NCBI RefSeq assembly: GCF_013178945.1
Contig: NZ_JABFDM010000011.1
Coordinates: 186,001 to 250,000 of the forward strand
Direction of reading: 5' to 3'
DNA: 64,000 bases
Origin: Bradyrhizobium aeschynomenes
Lineage (GTDB): Bacteria > Pseudomonadota > Alphaproteobacteria > Rhizobiales > Xanthobacteraceae
Shown: piece by piece, positions 43,663 to 52,852 of the stretch
Layout: each line of letters begins with the position of its first letter
Position numbering within the stretch: the stretch's first letter is position 1
The notes under the pieces: generated by a model
What the model saw: the letters and a program-made list of their open reading frames with translations, nothing else
The model's database searches: none
Told to the model about the DNA's origin: nothing
Made by a program: the position numbers and the translations under genes

Positions 43663-44145
43663 CTAGAGGTCCGCGTGGCCCTGCGGGTCGATCAGCCGGT
43701 TGATCCGCTGCGCCGCCGCGAGCCCGAAGCGCACCGTCATCAGCTTGCGCGTCGGCGCCGGCAACCGGTGCTCGGGCGCCTCGCAATGCAGGTGGGCGCC
43801 ATAGGCATCGGCCACGATCAGGCCGGTGTCCTGCGGAAAGATCTCGCACGGCAGATCCTGCGTGAAGGCGAAGAACAGCCGGTCGCAATGGGCACGGTAG
43901 TCCTCCCATTTGTGATCCGCGCGCAGATCCTCGACCGACGACTTGATCTCGACGATCCAGATCTCGCCGCGCTCGTTCAGCGCCACGAGATCGGCACGCC
44001 GGCCGGACGGCAGCGGCAGCTCACTGATGGCCGTGAAGCCGAGCGAGCGCAGCAGCCGCGACGTGCCGCGCGCGATCGCCAGCGCGGTTTCCGACTGGCG
44101 GCGGTCGACGGGGACGAGGGTGATCCTGGCGGCTGACGAGTCCAT
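43663..44145 (-). CDS. mmcB: MmcB-family DNA repair protein
   Basis: The 160-residue protein has the PD-(D/E)xK nuclease core: RADLVALNERGEIWIVEIKSSVEDLRADHKWEDY. This block is the DUF1052/MmcB signature. In Caulobacter MmcB is induced with DNA damage and acts with imuB-type mutasome genes, as I recall. The ATG at 44145 is used; an in-frame TTG at 44178 would add 11 residues. It diverges from a GH13 gene. Confidence 0.88.
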   Translation of the reverse strand: MDSSAARITLVPVDRRQSETALAIARGTSRLLRSLGFTAISELPLPSGRRADLVALNERGEIWIVEIKSSVEDLRADHKWEDYRAHCDRLFFAFTQDLPCEIFPQDTGLIVADAYGAHLHCEAPEHRLPAPTRKLMTVRFGLAAAQRINRLIDPQGHADL

Positions 44146-44263
44146 GGCCGGAGCATAGCTGATTCCACGCTCATCCAAAGCCTCGCGTCACACGGGAACC
44201 GGATCCCGGCTCTCCGCTTAACAAGCGGCCGCTGCAGGGGCAGCGCAAGAGGACGCGCCGTCC

Positions 44264-45973
44264 ATGATCGACGATCTCTGGTACAAGAACGCGGTGTTCT
44301 ACTGCCTGTCGGTCGGCACCTACATGGACGCCGACGGAGACGGGATTGGTGATTTCAAAGGGCTGACGCGCCGGCTCGATTATCTGCACGGCCTCGGCAT
44401 TACTGCCATCTGGCTGATGCCGTTCCAACCCTCGCCGCAGCGCGACGACGGCTACGACGTTGCCGACTACTACGGCGTCGACCCGCGCTACGGCACGCTC
44501 GGCGATTTCGTGCAGTTCACCCATGGCTGCAAGCAGCGTGGCATCCGGGTCATCATCGACCTCGTCGTCAACCACACCTCCGACCAGCATCCCTGGTTCA
44601 TCGACGCGCGCAGCTCAAAGAACTCGCGTCACCGGAACTGGTATGTGTGGTCGGACAAGAAACCCGCCAATGCCGACAAGGGCATGGTGTTTCCCGGCGT
44701 GCAGAAGACGACCTGGACGCGCGACAAGCAGTCGGGCGCCTTCTACTTCCACCGCTTCTACGACTTCCAGCCAGATCTCAACACCTCGAACCCGGAGGTA
44801 CAGGCCGAGATCCTGAAGATCATGGGATTCTGGATCCAGCTCGGCGTCTCCGGCTTCCGCATGGACGCGGTGCCATTCGTGATCGCGACCAAGGGCGCCG
44901 ACGTCAAGAAGCCGGTCGAGCAGTACGACATGCTCCGGACTTTCAGAGAATTCCTGCAATGGCGTCAGGGCGAGGCGATCATCCTCGCCGAAGCCAACGT
45001 GCTGCCGGAAACCGACATGGAGTATTTCGGCGACGACGGCGACCGCATGCACATGATGTTCAATTTCCACGTCAATCAGCATCTGTTTTATGCGCTGGCG
45101 GCCTCCGATACGCGCCCCCTGGCGAAGGCGTTGGAAGCCACCAAGCCGCGGCCGGCCTCGGCGCAATGGGGCCTTTTCCTGCGCAATCACGACGAGCTCG
45201 ATCTCGGGCGGCTGACGAAACAACAGCGAGAGACAGTGTTCGCGGCGTTCGGCCCGGACAAGAGCATGCAGCTGTACGATCGCGGCATCCGGCGGCGGCT
45301 GGCGCCGATGCTCGGCGGCGACGGCCGCCGCATCGAGCTTGCCTACAGCCTGATGTTCACCTTGCCCGGCACGCCGGTCATCCGCTATGGCGACGAACTC
45401 GCGATGGGCGACGACCTCGGCCTGCCCGAACGCAATTGCGCGCGCACGCCGATGCAATGGTCGACCGAGCCGCATGGCGGCTTCACCAAGAGCGAAACGC
45501 CTGCGTGCCCCGTGATCGGCCACGGCCCCTATGGCTATGAGCACGTCAATGCGGCAAAGCAGCGCCGCGATCCGAACTCGATGCTGAACTGGACCGAGCG
45601 CATCATCCGCATGCGCAAGGAAGTGCCCGAAATCGGCTGGGGCGACTTCCAGGTGATCGCGACCAAAGATCCGGCCGTCCTGATCATGCGCTATGACTGG
45701 CGCAATAACTCGGTGCTGTTCGTGCACAATCTCGACGAGAAGCCGCGCGAGATCACGTTCGATGCCGGTCTGCCCGAAGAGACCGGCAAACTGCTGATCA
45801 ACCTGCTTGCCGAGGACCACAGCCACGCCGACGAGCGCGGTCGTCATACGCTGGTTCTGGAGCCCTACGGCTACCGCTGGTACCGCGTCGGCGGGCTGGA
45901 CTATCTGCTGCGGCGGAGTGACATCGAGACGGGAAGCCCGGGGAAGCGGGCCAAGAAGCGGCGGAGGCGGTAG
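44264..45973 (+). CDS. GH13 glycoside hydrolase, trehalose-synthase-like
   Basis: A 569-residue (beta/alpha)8 amylase-fold enzyme. Catalytic residues are the nucleophile Asp201 in GFRMDAVPF, the acid/base Glu243 in IILAEANVL and Asp310 in LRNHDELDL. The YDVADYYGVDPRYGTLGDF and VINDLV-like region IIDLVVNHTSDQHPWF are the standard family motifs. TreS-type enzymes have long ends and this layout; the closest call is maltose alpha-D-glucosyltransferase or a related amylosucrase-like enzyme. A strongly basic tail (KRAKKRRRR) closes the protein. It converges with a second GH13 gene. Confidence 0.85.
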   Translation: MIDDLWYKNAVFYCLSVGTYMDADGDGIGDFKGLTRRLDYLHGLGITAIWLMPFQPSPQRDDGYDVADYYGVDPRYGTLGDFVQFTHGCKQRGIRVIIDLVVNHTSDQHPWFIDARSSKNSRHRNWYVWSDKKPANADKGMVFPGVQKTTWTRDKQSGAFYFHRFYDFQPDLNTSNPEVQAEILKIMGFWIQLGVSGFRMDAVPFVIATKGADVKKPVEQYDMLRTFREFLQWRQGEAIILAEANVLPETDMEYFGDDGDRMHMMFNFHVNQHLFYALAASDTRPLAKALEATKPRPASAQWGLFLRNHDELDLGRLTKQQRETVFAAFGPDKSMQLYDRGIRRRLAPMLGGDGRRIELAYSLMFTLPGTPVIRYGDELAMGDDLGLPERNCARTPMQWSTEPHGGFTKSETPACPVIGHGPYGYEHVNAAKQRRDPNSMLNWTERIIRMRKEVPEIGWGDFQVIATKDPAVLIMRYDWRNNSVLFVHNLDEKPREITFDAGLPEETGKLLINLLAEDHSHADERGRHTLVLEPYGYRWYRVGGLDYLLRRSDIETGSPGKRAKKRRRR

Positions 45974-46022
45974 GACGACACTGGAATGTGGAACTCCGCC
46001 GTCGCGCAACACATACCGGCTA

Positions 46023-47621
46023 CTACGTATGACGTCCGATCACCACGCCTTCATTGCCGCGCAGATCCAGCGTGCCGTCGATGCGCTCGCCGTCGCGGTC
46101 GAGCCAAGTGGAGAGCAGGATCTCGCCGTCGAGGCCGCTGCCTTCGGTCGCGATCGCCACCGGCTCGTCGCCCAAGTTGAGCGCCACCGTGACGGCCTCG
46201 CCGTCGTCTTCGCGGCGGTAGAGCAGGAGATCGCCTTGCGCGGCAACCGGCCGATAGACGCCGGTGACGAGCACGCGGTGCTGTTTCCGCAGGCGGATCA
46301 ATGCGCGGTAGAGGTTGAGGATCGAGCGCCGGTCGGCCGCCAGATTGACGACGTTCTCGTGCGTGAAATCGTCCGCCACCGGCAGCCATGGCGCGGCGTG
46401 GCTGAAGCCGGCCCCTGGCAACGCGCTCCACTGCATCGGGGTGCGACAGCCGTCGCGGCCGACGCCGATGCCGGGCACGTTCTTCTCAAAGGGATCTCGC
46501 ACCTGCTCCGGTGAGATAGCGACCTGATGCATGCCGATCTCGTCACCGTAATACAGCGTCGGCGTCCCGCGCAGGGTCAACAGCAGCATCGCGGCGACCC
46601 GCGCCTGCTCCGCGCCGACCCGGCTCGCCACCCGCGGCCGGTCGTGATTGCCAAGCACCCAGTTCGGCCACGCGCCGAGCGGCAAGGCGGCCTCGTAGTC
46701 CGCGATGATGCGCTCGATTTCGCGAGCATGCCAAGGTGCCGACAGCAGTGCAAAGTTGAACGGCAGATGTGCGCCACCAAGGTCCTTGCCGTAGTAGGTC
46801 ATGAGCCGCTCGACCGGCAGATAGATCTCGCCGATCAGCACGCGATCATCGAACTCGTCGACCACAGCGCGCATCTCGGCCACGACCTCGTGCACCTCCG
46901 GCTGGTCGGCAGAGTAGCGCGATAGGATCTGCTCATGCGGAGGCCGGCCGCCGTGATAGTCGGGATTGGCCGGGTTGTCGCGGAACTCCGCGTCCTTGAT
47001 GAGGTGCCAGATCACGTCGACACGGAAGCCGTCGACGCCCTTGCGCAGCCAGAACCGCATCACGTTGTAGACCGCCGCGCGCACCTGCGGGTTGCGCCAG
47101 TTCAGGTCGGGCTGCTGCGCCAGGAAGGCGTGATAGTAGGATTGTCCCGTCTCCCGATCAAATGACCAGGCGCTGCCGCCGAACTCCGAAAGCCAGTTGG
47201 TCGGCGGGCCGCCATCAGGGGCCGGATCGCGCCAGATGTACCAGTCGCGATATGGGTCGTCGCGCGAGCGGCGCGCCTGCAGAAACCACGGATGCTGATC
47301 CGAGGTGTGGTTCGGCACGAGATCGAGGATCACCTTGAGTCCGCCATCATGCGCCGCCTTCACCAGCGCCTCGAAATCCTCCATCGTCCCGAACAGCGGA
47401 TCGATGCCGGTGTAATCGGCAATGTCGTAACCGAAATCGGCCATTGGCGAGGTAAAGATCGGCGACAGCCAGATCGCGTCGACGCCGAGTGTCATCAGAT
47501 AAGGCAGGCGGTGGACGATGCCGGTGATGTCACCAACCCCGTCGCCGTCACTGTCCTGGAACGAGCGCGGATAGATCTGGTAGAAAATTCCTTCGCGCCA
47601 CCAGGCGCCACGCTCTGTCAT
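46023..47621 (-). CDS. GH13 alpha-glucosidase / oligo-1,6-glucosidase-type
   Basis: The 532-residue enzyme cleaves or transfers alpha-linked glucose. Catalytic residues are Asp202 in GFRVDVIWH, Glu265 in LIGEIYLPV and Asp327 in LGNHDRPRV. The conserved opening ITGIVHRLPYLMTLGVDAIWLSPIFTSPMADFGYDIADY and ending LNLGDEPVAI match alpha-glucosidases. The ATG at 47621 is preferred to a GTG at 47630. It converges on the trehalose-synthase-like gene; both could act in one alpha-glucan or trehalose pathway. Confidence 0.85.
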   Translation of the reverse strand: MTERGAWWREGIFYQIYPRSFQDSDGDGVGDITGIVHRLPYLMTLGVDAIWLSPIFTSPMADFGYDIADYTGIDPLFGTMEDFEALVKAAHDGGLKVILDLVPNHTSDQHPWFLQARRSRDDPYRDWYIWRDPAPDGGPPTNWLSEFGGSAWSFDRETGQSYYHAFLAQQPDLNWRNPQVRAAVYNVMRFWLRKGVDGFRVDVIWHLIKDAEFRDNPANPDYHGGRPPHEQILSRYSADQPEVHEVVAEMRAVVDEFDDRVLIGEIYLPVERLMTYYGKDLGGAHLPFNFALLSAPWHAREIERIIADYEAALPLGAWPNWVLGNHDRPRVASRVGAEQARVAAMLLLTLRGTPTLYYGDEIGMHQVAISPEQVRDPFEKNVPGIGVGRDGCRTPMQWSALPGAGFSHAAPWLPVADDFTHENVVNLAADRRSILNLYRALIRLRKQHRVLVTGVYRPVAAQGDLLLYRREDDGEAVTVALNLGDEPVAIATEGSGLDGEILLSTWLDRDGERIDGTLDLRGNEGVVIGRHT

Positions 47622-47774
47622 CTCGGCCACTTCCTGCTCGCAACGTGCGGCCCAACGCAGGAACCGGCGGCAGGTTCACAAGGCACGCGACATGGTCGTC
47701 CGGGGACAGTTTCAAGCCACCGCGATCCGTTGTTTTTCGCTTGGCGCATTGCGAAAAATCGGCATGCTGAGGCC

Positions 47775-48443
47775 ATGAGCGAGCAGAACCAGACCAAGGC
47801 GAAGGCCGGCGCGATGATCGTGCCCGTCACGCCATTCGAGCAGAACTGCACCATCCTGTGGTGCGAGGCGACCAAGAAGGCGATCGTGATCGATCCCGGC
47901 GGCGACGTGCCGAACATCCAGGCGGCGATCGCGCAGGCCAACGTCACGGTGGAGAAGATCTGGCTGACACATGGCCATATCGACCACGTGGGGGGCGCGG
48001 CCGATCTGCGCGATGCGCTGAAGGTGCCGATCGAGGGCCCGCACATCGCCGACAAGTTCCTGCTGGACAACGTCGTCGCCAGCGGCGCGCGTTTCGGCAT
48101 CACGGGCGTGCGCGACGTCACGCCCGACCGCTGGCTGGAGGAAGGCGACAAGGTCGAGATCGGCGAGCTCACGTTCGACATCCTGCATTGCCCCGGCCAT
48201 TCGCCCGGCAGCGTCGTGTTCTTCAACAAGGCGATGCGCTTCGCCCATGTCGGGGACGTGCTGTTCAACGGCTCGGTCGGCCGCACCGATCTGCCCGGCG
48301 GCAGCCATGACACGCTGATCCGCTCGATCAAGGACAAGCTGCTGCCGCTCGGCGACGACGTGGGCTTCATCTGCGGCCACGGCGCCGGCTCGAGCTTCGG
48401 CCAGGAGCGGATGACCAACCCGTTCCTGACCGGGATCGCCTGA
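47775..48443 (+). CDS. MBL-fold metallo-hydrolase (glyoxalase-II-like)
   Basis: A 222-residue metallo-beta-lactamase-fold enzyme. Metal ligands are in THGHIDHVGGA (HxHxDH), CPGHSPGS, GDVLFNGSVGRTD and ICGHGAGS. The form PVTPFEQNCTILWCEATKKAIVIDPGGD is typical of the YcbL/GloB-like group that opens thioesters. The function is probably general hydrolysis; the specific substrate is not evident. The ATG at 47775 is used. Confidence 0.9.
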   Translation: MSEQNQTKAKAGAMIVPVTPFEQNCTILWCEATKKAIVIDPGGDVPNIQAAIAQANVTVEKIWLTHGHIDHVGGAADLRDALKVPIEGPHIADKFLLDNVVASGARFGITGVRDVTPDRWLEEGDKVEIGELTFDILHCPGHSPGSVVFFNKAMRFAHVGDVLFNGSVGRTDLPGGSHDTLIRSIKDKLLPLGDDVGFICGHGAGSSFGQERMTNPFLTGIA

Positions 48444-48459
48444 GGCTGAGCGATCAGCC
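48444..48459. terminator. GCGA tetraloop hairpin after the MBL gene
   Basis: Directly after the stop codon, GGCTGA (48444-48449) and TCAGCC (48454-48459) are closed by a GCGA loop, a GNRA tetraloop. No T-run follows, so this may be a stability hairpin rather than a terminator. Confidence 0.4.
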
Positions 48460-48559
48460 GTGCGACAAGGGCGCGGCGGACGATTGGCTCGCCGGAGGAG
48501 ATGCTCTGGGCGGCCTGCGCCGCAGCGGAAGGCCTGCTGCGTCGTCTCCCCGGCGGCCG

Positions 48560-49279
48560 CTACCGGCCGTTCTTCGCGCGCCAGGCGGCGAAGTCCTGCG
48601 GCGTCTGGGGATCGGTCGCCGGATAGAGGCCGAGAATGGATCGGCCGTTCGCGACCTGCTCGGCGACGAAATCCTCGAACGCTGTCATCTCGAAGGTCTC
48701 CTCGGCGATCTCGTCGGCGAGATGGGCAGGGATGACGATGACGCCGTCGGAATCGCCGAGAATAACGTCGCCGGGAAATACCGGCGCATCGCCGCAGGCG
48801 ATCGGGCCGTTGATCTCGATGGCATGATGCAAGGTGAGATTGGTCGGCGCGCTCGGCCGCTGGTGGAAGGCGGGGATGCCGAGCCTGGCGATCTCCGCCG
48901 CGTCACGGAAGCCGCCATCGGTGACGACACCGGCGACGCCACGCTGCTGCAGCCGGCTGACCAGGATCGCGCCGGCCGAGGCGGCGCGGGCGTCCTTGCG
49001 GCTGTCCATCACCAGCACCGCGCCGGGCGGACAATCCTCCACCGCCTTGCGCTGCGGATGGCCGCGATCGCGAAACACCTCGATGGTGTTGAGGTCCTCG
49101 CGCGCCGGGATGTAGCGCAAGGTGAACGCCTCGCCGACCATGGTCGGCTGCTCAGGGCTCAGCGGATGAACGTTCTGGATGCATTGGATGCGCAGGCCGC
49201 GCTTGAACAGCGCGGTGGCGACGGTGGCTGTCGAGACGGTCTTGAGCTTGTTGCGGGTGGCCGTGCTGAGTCTGGTCAT
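48560..49279 (-). CDS. RraA-like / HMG-aldolase-family protein
   Basis: The 239-residue protein has the RraA fold with GVAGVVTDGGFRDAAEI and ACGDAPVFPGDVILGDSDGVIVIPAH, the metal-ligand region of 4-hydroxy-4-methyl-2-oxoglutarate aldolases and oxaloacetate decarboxylases. The HMG-aldolase activity fits the catabolic context: a family B repeat separates it from the IlvD/Edd-family dehydratase gene that lies just upstream in the same direction. It may cleave the keto acid formed there. The start at 49279 is the first ATG in frame that fits the fold. Confidence 0.82.
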   Translation of the reverse strand: MTRLSTATRNKLKTVSTATVATALFKRGLRIQCIQNVHPLSPEQPTMVGEAFTLRYIPAREDLNTIEVFRDRGHPQRKAVEDCPPGAVLVMDSRKDARAASAGAILVSRLQQRGVAGVVTDGGFRDAAEIARLGIPAFHQRPSAPTNLTLHHAIEINGPIACGDAPVFPGDVILGDSDGVIVIPAHLADEIAEETFEMTAFEDFVAEQVANGRSILGLYPATDPQTPQDFAAWRAKNGR

Positions 49280-49290
49280 GTCTTGCTCGC

Positions 49291-49404
49291 TGCACTCCCC
49301 TCCCCCCTTGCGGGGAGGGGTTGGGGGTGGGGGTCCACAAAGGCGATGTCGCTTGGGGCTCCCCCCTCCCCAGCCCTCCCCCACAAGGGGGGAGGGAGCG
49401 CACC
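49291..49404. repeat. Long inverted repeat, family B copy 2
   Basis: The ends CCTCCCCCCTTGCGGGGAGG and CCACAAGGGGGGAGGGAGCG correspond to those of 28597-28708, but the centre differs (about 30 bases). It lies between two genes of the same strand and probably of one locus. Confidence 0.82.
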
Positions 49405-49481
49405 TTTGTTGCGGGGATAGCTGGAATCTTCATTTCGAGGTTCCGGGTTCAGGCTTCGCCTGCCCCGGAACGACTGTTGAA

Positions 49482-51218
49482 CTAATAGATCGCCGGTTCG
49501 CCCATCGGCGCGCCGAAGTCGGTCTCCAGGAAGTCGAAATCGCAGCCGTCATTGGCCTGCCTGATGTGGCGGGCGAACATCCAGCCGTAGCCGCGCTCGA
49601 AGCGCGGTGTTGGCGGCGTCCAGGCGGCGCGACGACGAGCCAGCTCATCCGCGGCGACATCGAGATTGATCGTGCGCGCGGCGACGTCGAGCGTGATCAG
49701 GTCGCCATTGCGGACCAGCGCGAGCGGACCGCCGATGTAGGACTCGGGCGCGACGTGCAGGATGCAGGCGCCGTAGGAAGTGCCGCTCATGCGCGCATCC
49801 GACAGGCGCACCATGTCCCGCACGCCCTGCTTCACCAGCTTGGTCGGGATCGGCAACATGCCCCATTCCGGCATGCCCGGGCCGCCCTGCGGTCCGGCAT
49901 TGCGCAGGATCAGCACGTGGTCGGCTGTGACATCGAGATCAGGGTCGTCGATCGCCTTCTTCATCGACGGATAGTCGTCGAACACCAGCGCCGGACCGGT
50001 GTGCTTGAGGAAGCGCGGATCGCAGGCCGAGGGCTTGATGACGCAGCCGTCCGGCGCGAGATTGCCCTTGAGCACGGCGAGCGCGCCCTCACGATAGATC
50101 GGGTTCGACTGCGGACGAATGACATCGTCATTGTACACGCCGGCGTCCTTGATGTTGTCGCCGAGCGTGCGGCCGTTGACAGTGAGGCAGTCCAGATGGA
50201 GATGCTCCGGCATCCGGCTCATCAGGCCGCGCAGCCCGCCGGCATAGTAGAAATCCTCCATCAGATAGGTGTCGCCGCTCGGCCGTACATTGGCGAGCAC
50301 CGGCACCTTTCGGCTCGCCGCTTCGAAGTCATCAAGGCCGATATCGGCGCCGGCGCGACGGGCCTGCGCGATCACATGGATGATCGCATTGGTCGAGCAG
50401 CCCATCGCCATCGCGACCGCGATCGCGTTCTCGAACGCCGGCCGCGTCTGGATCTTCGACGGCGTCAGGTCCTCCCACACCATGTCGACGACGCGGCGGC
50501 CGCATTCCGAACTCATGCGGATGTGCTCGGCATCGGCGGCGGGGATGGACGAGGCGCCCGGCAAGGTCATGCCGATCGCTTCGGCAATCGCCGTCATCGT
50601 CGAGGCCGTGCCCATGGTCATGCAGGTACCGTGGCTGCGGGCGATGCCGGCCTCCATCGCGCTCCAGTCAGCCTCCGACAGCTTGCCGGCGCGGCGCTCG
50701 TCCCAGTACTTCCAGGCATCCGAACCAGAGCCGAGCGTCTTGCCCTTCCAATTGCCGCGCAGCATTGGCCCGGCCGGGAGATAGATCGCCGGCAGGTTCA
50801 TGCTGGTGGCGCCGAGCAGCAGCGCCGGCGTGGTCTTGTCGCAGCCGCCCATCAGCACGACACCATCGACCGGATGGCTGCGCAAGAGCTCCTCGACGTC
50901 CATCGCCAGCATGTTGCGATAGAGCATCGTGGTCGGCTTGAGCAGCGATTCCGACAAAGACAACGCGGGCAGCTCGATCGGGAAGCCGCCCGCCATCAGC
51001 ACGCCGCGCTTGACGTCGTCGACGCGCTGCTTGAAGTGCATGTGACAGGGCTGCGCGTCCGACCAGGTGTTGACGATGGCAATGACCGGCCGGCCCTTCC
51101 ACTCCTCCTGGGCATAGCCCATCTGCATCACGCGCGAGCGATGACCGAAGGAGCGGAGATCGTCGGGAGCGAACCAGCGTGCGCTGCGCAGCTGATCGGG
51201 TTGCTTGCGGTCGGTCAT
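49482..51218 (-). CDS. IlvD/Edd-family dehydratase (arabonate-dehydratase-like)
   Basis: The 578-residue iron-sulfur dehydratase removes water from a 2,3-dihydroxy acid to give a 2-keto-3-deoxy acid. Cluster cysteines are in DAQPCHMHF, MGGCDKTTPA and SHGTCMTMGTASTM. The family stretches ECGRRVVDMVWEDLTPSKI, NAIAVAMAMGCSTNAIIH and DARMSGTSYGACILHV are present. The length and DPRFLKHTGPALVF resemble L-arabonate dehydratase more than IlvD. It overlaps the ABC permease gene (ATGA), so transport and breakdown are linked. Confidence 0.88.
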   Translation of the reverse strand: MTDRKQPDQLRSARWFAPDDLRSFGHRSRVMQMGYAQEEWKGRPVIAIVNTWSDAQPCHMHFKQRVDDVKRGVLMAGGFPIELPALSLSESLLKPTTMLYRNMLAMDVEELLRSHPVDGVVLMGGCDKTTPALLLGATSMNLPAIYLPAGPMLRGNWKGKTLGSGSDAWKYWDERRAGKLSEADWSAMEAGIARSHGTCMTMGTASTMTAIAEAIGMTLPGASSIPAADAEHIRMSSECGRRVVDMVWEDLTPSKIQTRPAFENAIAVAMAMGCSTNAIIHVIAQARRAGADIGLDDFEAASRKVPVLANVRPSGDTYLMEDFYYAGGLRGLMSRMPEHLHLDCLTVNGRTLGDNIKDAGVYNDDVIRPQSNPIYREGALAVLKGNLAPDGCVIKPSACDPRFLKHTGPALVFDDYPSMKKAIDDPDLDVTADHVLILRNAGPQGGPGMPEWGMLPIPTKLVKQGVRDMVRLSDARMSGTSYGACILHVAPESYIGGPLALVRNGDLITLDVAARTINLDVAADELARRRAAWTPPTPRFERGYGWMFARHIRQANDGCDFDFLETDFGAPMGEPAIY

Positions 51219-52075
51219 GATTGGGTGCCCCAGGTCAGCACGGTCTTGCGCTCGATGGTCCGGAAGATCAGGTTCTCGACCACGAGGCCGATCAGGATGA
51301 CCGTCAGGAGGCCGGCGAAGACAGCGGGGATCTCGAGCAGGTTGCGGTTCTCGAAGATGAACCAGCCGAGGCCGCCCTGCCCCGAGGAGACGCCGAACAC
51401 CAGCTCGGCGGCGATCAGCGTGCGCCAGGCGAAGGCCCAGCCGATTTTGAGGCCGGTGAGGATCGCTCCGAAGGCCGCCGGAATGAGGATGCGAATGACG
51501 TAGGAGAAGCCGGTGAGGCCGTAATTGCGGCCGACCATGCGGAGCGTGTTCGACACGCTCTTGAAGCCGGAATGGGTGTTGAGCGCGACCGGCCACAGCA
51601 CCGAATGGATCAGCACGAACACGAGGCTGCCGCTGCCGAGACCGAACCAGATCAACGCCAACGGCAGCAGCGCGATCGCCGGGAGCGGGTTGAACATCGC
51701 AGTGACGGTCTCAAGAAAATCGGTCCCGATGCGGGTCGAGATCGCCAGCACGGTCAGGATGGCGGCGAGCGTGATGCCCGCGGCATAGCCCATGAACAGC
51801 ACCTTCAGCGAGGTCCAGGCGCGCATCGGAATCGTGCCGTCACGCACCTTTTCCCACAGCGCTGCAATCGTGTCGGAGAAGGTCGGAAACAGGAGGGGAT
51901 TGTCGAGATAGCTGCCATAGGCCTGCCAGATCGCCGCGAGCACGACGATGATCAGGCTCTTGCGCACGAAGCCGTCATTCCACAACAGCTCGAGCACGCT
52001 CAGCTTGCGCTCGACATCGGCGGGCCCCGCGCTGGCCGTCGACGTGTCGCGCAGGATGATCTTGGCGTCAGCCAT
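51215..52075 (-). CDS. ABC transporter permease (TauC/SsuC-like)
   Basis: The 286-residue permease has about six membrane helices and the EAA loop GFKSVSNTLRMVGRNYGLTGFSYVIRILIPAAFGAILTGLKIGWAFAWRTLIAAELVFG. It stands between the ATPase and dehydratase genes, overlapping the latter. A TauC-like permease in a sugar-acid locus is unusual and suggests that the family transports a carboxylate here. Confidence 0.88.
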   Translation of the reverse strand: MADAKIILRDTSTASAGPADVERKLSVLELLWNDGFVRKSLIIVVLAAIWQAYGSYLDNPLLFPTFSDTIAALWEKVRDGTIPMRAWTSLKVLFMGYAAGITLAAILTVLAISTRIGTDFLETVTAMFNPLPAIALLPLALIWFGLGSGSLVFVLIHSVLWPVALNTHSGFKSVSNTLRMVGRNYGLTGFSYVIRILIPAAFGAILTGLKIGWAFAWRTLIAAELVFGVSSGQGGLGWFIFENRNLLEIPAVFAGLLTVILIGLVVENLIFRTIERKTVLTWGTQS

Positions 52076-52087
52076 GTCCAGCTCTCC

Positions 52088-52852
52088 TCAATGCGCTGTT
52101 GCAGGTTCAGAGAACAGCAGATCATGGATCTGCTTCTCCAGCCGCGCGGCGCTGCCGTCCTCGGCGGAGACCTTGTCGACGTCGATCACCTCCGCCTTCA
52201 CGCGGCCAGGATGCGGCGACAGCAGCAGGATGCGATTGCCGATTTTGATCGCTTCCGCGATCGAATGGGTCACGAACAGCACGGTGAACTTTGTCTCGCT
52301 CCACAGCTGCAGCAATTCGTCCTGACAGGTCCGCCGCGTCAGCGCATCGAGCGCCGCGAACGGCTCGTCCATCAGGAGTATGTCCGGCTCCATCGCCATG
52401 CCCCTGGCGATCGCGACGCGCTGCTTCATGCCGCCGGACAGCGTGTGCGGATAGGCATCGACGACGCGCGTGAGCCCGACCTTCTCGATATAGGCGCGGG
52501 CGCGGCTCTCGGCCTCCTTGCGCGGCATGCGCCGCGCCGTCAGCAGCGGGAACATGACGTTGGCGAGCACCGTCTTCCACGGCAGCAGCTGATCGAACTC
52601 CTGGAAGATCATCATGCGGTCGGCGCCGGGCCCTGTGATCTCGCGGTCGTTGATGCGCATGCGGCCTTCGCTCGGCTTGATGTAGCCTCCGACGGCCTTG
52701 AGCAGGGTCGACTTGCCGCAGCCGGAGGGACCGAGCAGCACAAAGCGGTCGGAGCGGTCGACGGAGAAGCCGACCCGCTCCGTCGCCGTGATCACGGCGC
52801 TGGAGGTCTTGTAGCGCAGGGTGACGCCATCGACATCGAGAAGCGCGGACAT
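52088..52852 (-). CDS. ABC transporter ATP-binding protein (TauB/SsuB-like)
   Basis: The 254-residue ATPase has Walker A GPSGCGKST, Q-loop MIFQEFDQLLPW, signature LSGGMKQRVAIARGM and Walker B ILLMDEPFAALD. The ATG at 52852 overlaps the binding-protein stop (TGATG). It is the energy subunit of the transporter in this locus. Confidence 0.9.
   Translation of the reverse strand: MSALLDVDGVTLRYKTSSAVITATERVGFSVDRSDRFVLLGPSGCGKSTLLKAVGGYIKPSEGRMRINDREITGPGADRMMIFQEFDQLLPWKTVLANVMFPLLTARRMPRKEAESRARAYIEKVGLTRVVDAYPHTLSGGMKQRVAIARGMAMEPDILLMDEPFAALDALTRRTCQDELLQLWSETKFTVLFVTHSIAEAIKIGNRILLLSPHPGRVKAEVIDVDKVSAEDGSAARLEKQIHDLLFSEPATAH

Noticed and set aside
44195..44225. GGAAC plus CGCTTA before the trehalose-synthase-like gene as an EcfG general-stress promoter
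   Set aside because: The spacing and the -10 part (CGCT rather than CGTT) do not match the usual GGAAC-N16/17-CGTT pattern well enough.
48460..48735. Small plus-strand frame after the MBL gene
   Set aside because: Arg-rich shadow of the RraA-like gene and its downstream region; no SD sequence or family motif.
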